Positions 60,356 to 64,000 of a stretch of DNA of 64,000 nucleotides are shown one piece after another. The position numbers were made by a program, and so were the translations under genes. Position 1 is the stretch's first letter, and each line of letters starts with the position of its first letter. Location: the NCBI GenBank assembly GCA_019321725.1, contig CM033116.1:8884841-8948840 (forward strand), read 5' to 3'. This DNA is from Paulownia fortunei (lineage: Eukaryota; Streptophyta; Magnoliopsida; Lamiales; Paulowniaceae). Under the pieces are notes generated by a model. It worked only from the letters and a program-made list of their open reading frames with translations, was not told the origin of the DNA and made no database searches.

Positions 60356-60788
60356 TGTTGAGAAATTATAGAAATTCTCGATAATTCAGATGAGTGAGAA
60401 TATGAAATAATAACGAAAATAACACATACAAAATTTGATAACGGAGTTCGGTCAATTGTGCATACGTCTCTAGACCTGCTGTAGAACGTTTTACTAAAGC
60501 GAAAAAATATACAAAGTGTTTACAACACTTATAACTCACAACTCACATAAGAATTTTTCTTCATAAAATTCTTTCACAAGCTTTCTTTTAAACTTTTCTC
60601 TCAAACTCTATCTAATTCTCTAATTTTAGAATGCTTTACAAATGAGATATAGGGGGATTTATATAAATTTAAAAAAATATGGTTAATAAAATTTAGATAA
60701 GAAATTAGGTTACACACCTTAATTAATAATTATCTAAATTAAGCACTCTTCATTTTTTGCCGAAAAACTGTTTTGCCATTTCTTAACA
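60356..60788 (-). repeat. 5' LTR of the TNT1-like element
   Basis: TG and CA ends are intact (TGTTGAGAAATT to TTTCTTAACA on the plus strand). It pairs with 55883-56312. Confidence 0.9.
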
Positions 60789-60892
60789 AGAGTTGCTGAT
60801 ATACTTGCAAAAACAGCAGCACTTAAGAGACTTTTTTGAGATCTGCATATATCTTTTGTCCTGATTTTTTTGTTACATATATTGGAGCAGGA
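60789..60892 (+). pseudogene. RNase H-like coding remnant, part after insertion
   Basis: Continues the frame cut at 55882: VADILAKTAALKRLF, then a stop and DLHISFVLIFLLHILEQDVADY. See 55640-55882. Confidence 0.4.
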
Positions 60893-62433
60893 CGTAGCAG
60901 ACTATGAATATAATTAAATCTCAAAATCGATAAAAATCCATCTCACGATTTAGTGAAAATTAAATATTAAAAGTCGTTATCCTTGGTGTTAAGTTAAGAC
61001 TTCTCTCTCTTACTCGCACACATTTCCTCAACAGAGGGCCAATTTAGTCAATTAACCTAACACCTAGTTATGAATTTGAAACAAACTCCCAAGAGGAATC
61101 AGTATCTATTCAAGCTTAAGACTCTGGATAAATGTAGTGACAACAATAACTCAAACTAAAAGGGCAGCATATATGCAATGTCCGGGTCGGTTGGGTCGGG
61201 TACAGGCTCCCCCGGGTAGGGTAGAAGTATTGTAGAATTAAATTAGAAGATTTCAATTTCAATTTATTATCATCATACGATTTTACTTTGTGAAAATGTT
61301 CAGAATGCACTTTTTCATTGTATTCCAGTCCATATTTTTTGGAGCCCATTATTATTTCTGGATCCTCATATGTAAATACTGAATTGGCCTTAGGTCCTAC
61401 GGGCTATCACTGGATAAATACAATTTTTTGCAAAGTTAATTCTAATTTACTCTCAAGTAATAGTACTAAATTCGAAAGAACACTCCTCCATCTGGATTTG
61501 AAAGCCCTAATTGTAATTTGAATTTATACAAAATTTTAGATAATAGTAGAAAAAATATAATATTAGAATATCTTCAAATTTAAAAAAATTATAGTTGAGA
61601 GTTAGTATAAAGATATCATTATTTTTTAAATATGATAATAGTTAATTTACTTTGTTATCCTAAATTACCGTGATAATTTTTTATTAATGGTGTTAGCTAG
61701 CTCGAAGCAAGAACACCTTCGCACAAGGAAAGAGGCTTCCCTTTTAGGGAGTGGTTAGGTTGGGTCGTAACTAGTAAAACATAGCTCGTTATGATCTTCT
61801 AGCGTTAATAATTAGATTTTAAAATAAAAAGTATTATTTAACAAAACAAGATATTAATTCTGAAAGTCAAAAGGAAACGAGAGATTTTAAATTTGGATAG
61901 AGAGGAATATCAGTCAAGCTGAAATATAAACAAAATTCAGAAGTCAGGTTTTTTATTGGTTGAAATTATAAAGACATTAGGCTTTTTTTATTTTACAATT
62001 AATGGGCATTGGTTGGAAGATGAAGTGGGCAGTAATAAAAGAGAAAATGGCCAGTTATCTAGGGAAATCAGCATGGGCTGGACATAAGTTGGCCCTGCCC
62101 AACTCAGCATCACACATCTACTCTATTTAATTTAAATCAATTGTTCTTTTTTTTTTTGTACGGTTTAAACTAATGATTTTATTATTAAAAATAAATATAT
62201 TTTTTTAAAAAAAAATCCTCTCAATTATAATAATAATATAATACAACTAATTATCAATCGTTATTTTTAAAAATAATGATATAAAATTATATAAAATTTA
62301 TATTTTTTTAATTCTTATCTAAAATTTTATATCGAGTTAAAATAATCCAAAAATTTTATGACCGACCCATTATTTGTTCATAACATACTAATCTCAAATA
62401 ATATGGACTATGGTTAAGCTGCTTTGGCCAAGA
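60893..62433. other. Intergenic, nothing recognised
   Basis: AT-rich. A GC-richer patch with GGGTCGGTTGGGTCGGGTA at about 61186 resembles hAT-type element ends, but no partner end was found. Confidence 0.35.
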
Positions 62434-62468
62434 GCCTCTCTCTCTCTCTCTCCCTCTCTCTCTCTCTA
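62434..62468. repeat. (CT)n microsatellite
   Basis: Two CT runs separated by one extra C. Confidence 0.9.
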
Positions 62469-63399
62469 TAGAAAAAGAAGTGAGACAATCGTGACTTAGT
62501 GAGATAAAAATTGAAGATATTATTCTTGTTAGAATTATAGAAAACAATGTAACACAAATATTGCACTCATAAACTTCGAGGTAAGAACAATTTTTTTATA
62601 TATAAAAACACTAAAAGTTAGGCCTATTAACATTTATCATGTAAAATTAGGAAATTTATATAACTAAAACAAATATTTTTATATAGATTCTTACTTTATT
62701 GTCTTAGCATTTGACGAGAGCATAATTATGTGTGTAGATATACATTTTCATATTTATTTAAGATTATGTAATTATTTATTTATTTCAATTTTATTACTTA
62801 TATTTTCTTTGGGGACATTCTAAATAAAGCAATATTTTTTATAATGAATTTTTTTAAATAAATATTCCCTATTCAGAGTGATGACGTGATATTAAGTCTT
62901 ATTAATTATTTTAAAAATAACAATTTAAAAGAGTATCAATATTCACTTTTTCAAGACCTCTTATTTAGGATTCAATTATATTTTTCGATGGGTAGTATTG
63001 GGAAACTCCCCCTTGTTGAAATCAGGTGAAGGTTTGTTCATTCATAAAATTACTTTTCTGATTTCACTTTTTAAAATAAGAGAAATGTATTATAAAGAGA
63101 GGCTCTTCCAAATATTTTTAATAAAACTATGGTACATCGCATAAAAATAAAATCATAAAAATAGAACATAAAAAGTATTATTAGTGGTCGAGGTGTACCC
63201 GACTCCAAATGTGTTTGATTATTGAAGCACATGCCTAAGATTCTCATTGCTGATATGTTGATTAATGTCAAGAAATTTCGAGGCAAGTATTCAAAGTCAG
63301 GCACTTTTTCTACAGAAAATATTGTGACGGTTTCAATGGTTGTGCATAATTATTGAAGCATGAAACCATTCTTTATAACATTAAGTACAACTAATCACT
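62469..63399. other. Intergenic, nothing recognised
   Basis: AT-rich with short spurious frames. Confidence 0.4.
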
Positions 63400-63823
63400 A
63401 ATGTGGACGACAATTCACACCTTTGGCAATTGGGTGAGCATATAATGGTACAACAACGAGATGCCTATGCCCTAGTGGCTCATCTGGCACAAATTTCAGT
63501 TTAAAAAAGTTTGTACATACGGTTCATTTTCTTAAATAATAATTCAACTATTCATATTTAATTTAAATAATTTTGGGATGAATTATTTTTTTCAAATTCG
63601 ACTATCAGTTAAATGATGGTGTGACATTAGTTTATACACATTTAGAGTAGACATTCAACAATAACTCCTGTCATAACATAATCGTTCACTTTACATGAGA
63701 TCCAAAATTTAAGTATAAGAGTTCAAGAGGCCAAAATGCTCCACAGGGGAATCAAACTATTGATCCTCCAAAAAATACTTCAAACGTTTTACTACTGCGC
63801 CAATTCAAATGGGGCTACGATCC
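63400..63823 (-). mobile_element. SINE-like element with tRNA-type promoter boxes
   Basis: On the minus strand TGGCGCAGTAG (63792-63802) fits the A box, and AGTTTGATTCC (63747-63757) about 35 bases later is one or two changes from the B-box consensus. A segment further on (GTGCCAGATGAGCCACTAGG, about 63465-63490) is repeated upstream at 63888-63912. The 3' end is not defined and I see no clean tail. Confidence 0.5.
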
Positions 63824-63879
63824 ATTTTTATTTGGTCTCTAGAAAATATGATATAGAGTTTTCAATAGATAATTTTAGT

Positions 63880-64000
63880 ATCGATTGCCTCTAGGTGGCT
63901 CATGTGGCACCAATTCAATTAATAGTTTGTAAATATAATTTATTTTATAGGTTTGTTTAAAATGTGGTATAGGACTCTATTCCGTAAAACGTATTTTCAA
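63880..64000 (-). repeat. Second copy of the SINE-like 3' segment
   Basis: The minus strand reads TGGTGCCACATGAGCCACCT with an AT-rich neighbourhood matching that at 63465-63550. It runs to the window edge, so its head is not visible. Confidence 0.45.

Larger units (their letters stand above)
55883..60788 (-). mobile_element. TNT1-like Copia element, full length, inactive
   Basis: LTRs of 430 and 433 bp (55883-56312 and 60356-60788) enclose gag, protease, integrase, reverse transcriptase and RNase H in Copia order on the minus strand. The flanks AGAGC (55878-55882) and AGAGT (60789-60793) fit a target duplication with one change. The primer binding site is the canonical TGGTATCAGAGC. The LTRs differ at about 15 percent of the first hundred columns by eye, which suggests an old insertion. 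The protease catalytic triplet is lost and several stops interrupt pol. Confidence 0.9.

Overview
The window reads as nuclear DNA of a flowering plant, probably a dicot. It is AT-rich, gene-poor and crowded with decayed LTR retrotransposons, with smaller amounts of hAT-type DNA transposon and tRNA-derived SINE sequence. I see no bacterial operons, CRISPR, rRNA or complete tRNA gene. The only convincing host gene is at 38055-38845 (+). It encodes a roughly 260-residue single-pass membrane protein of a plant-specific uncharacterised family, and its frame is broken by what looks like one missing base in a run of six C.

Layout. (1) 1-4130 is a decayed Copia element of the Sirevirus kind: pol remnants, then an envelope-like reading region. 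(2) 4131-15900 is a second Copia element that landed in that envelope-like region; its 3' LTR was later split by 9338-15529, a reverse-oriented Gypsy derivative with 1.6-kb LTRs and almost no coding capacity (LARD-like). (3) 16270-17256 is a hAT transposase remnant (ZMYM1/DUF4371-like), interrupted by 17257-28093, a near-complete but inactive Athila-like Gypsy element whose 5' LTR carries its own 778-bp hAT-type MITE. (4) 28094-37700 is intergenic, with LTR-like sequence, a small fold-back, a 109-bp SINE with an 11-bp target duplication, microsatellites and a duplicated 240-bp block. (5) 38055-38845 is the host gene. (6) 38846-48048 is intergenic with MITEs, diverged tandem repeats and a SINE at 42451. 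(7) 48049-52785 is a 3'-truncated Athila-like Gypsy element. (8) 52786-54235 holds a 24-bp minisatellite split by a solo LTR. (9) 55883-60788 is a full-length, inactive TNT1-like Copia element on the minus strand, inserted in an RNase H-like coding remnant. (10) 60789-64000 is intergenic and ends in SINE-like repeats.

How it fits together: the region is a layered record of insertions. Target duplications, LTR pairs and interrupted reading frames give the order of events at several places. All large elements carry stops, frameshifts or lost catalytic residues, so none looks autonomous. The most unusual signals are non-coding: a short hairpin downstream of the integrase region that is shared by two Gypsy families with paired base changes, a conserved purine-tract module near it, a 20-bp GC-rich palindrome in an LTR, and the 24-bp minisatellite. 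I did not find a convincing undescribed biological system. All boundaries and identities come from reading by eye.
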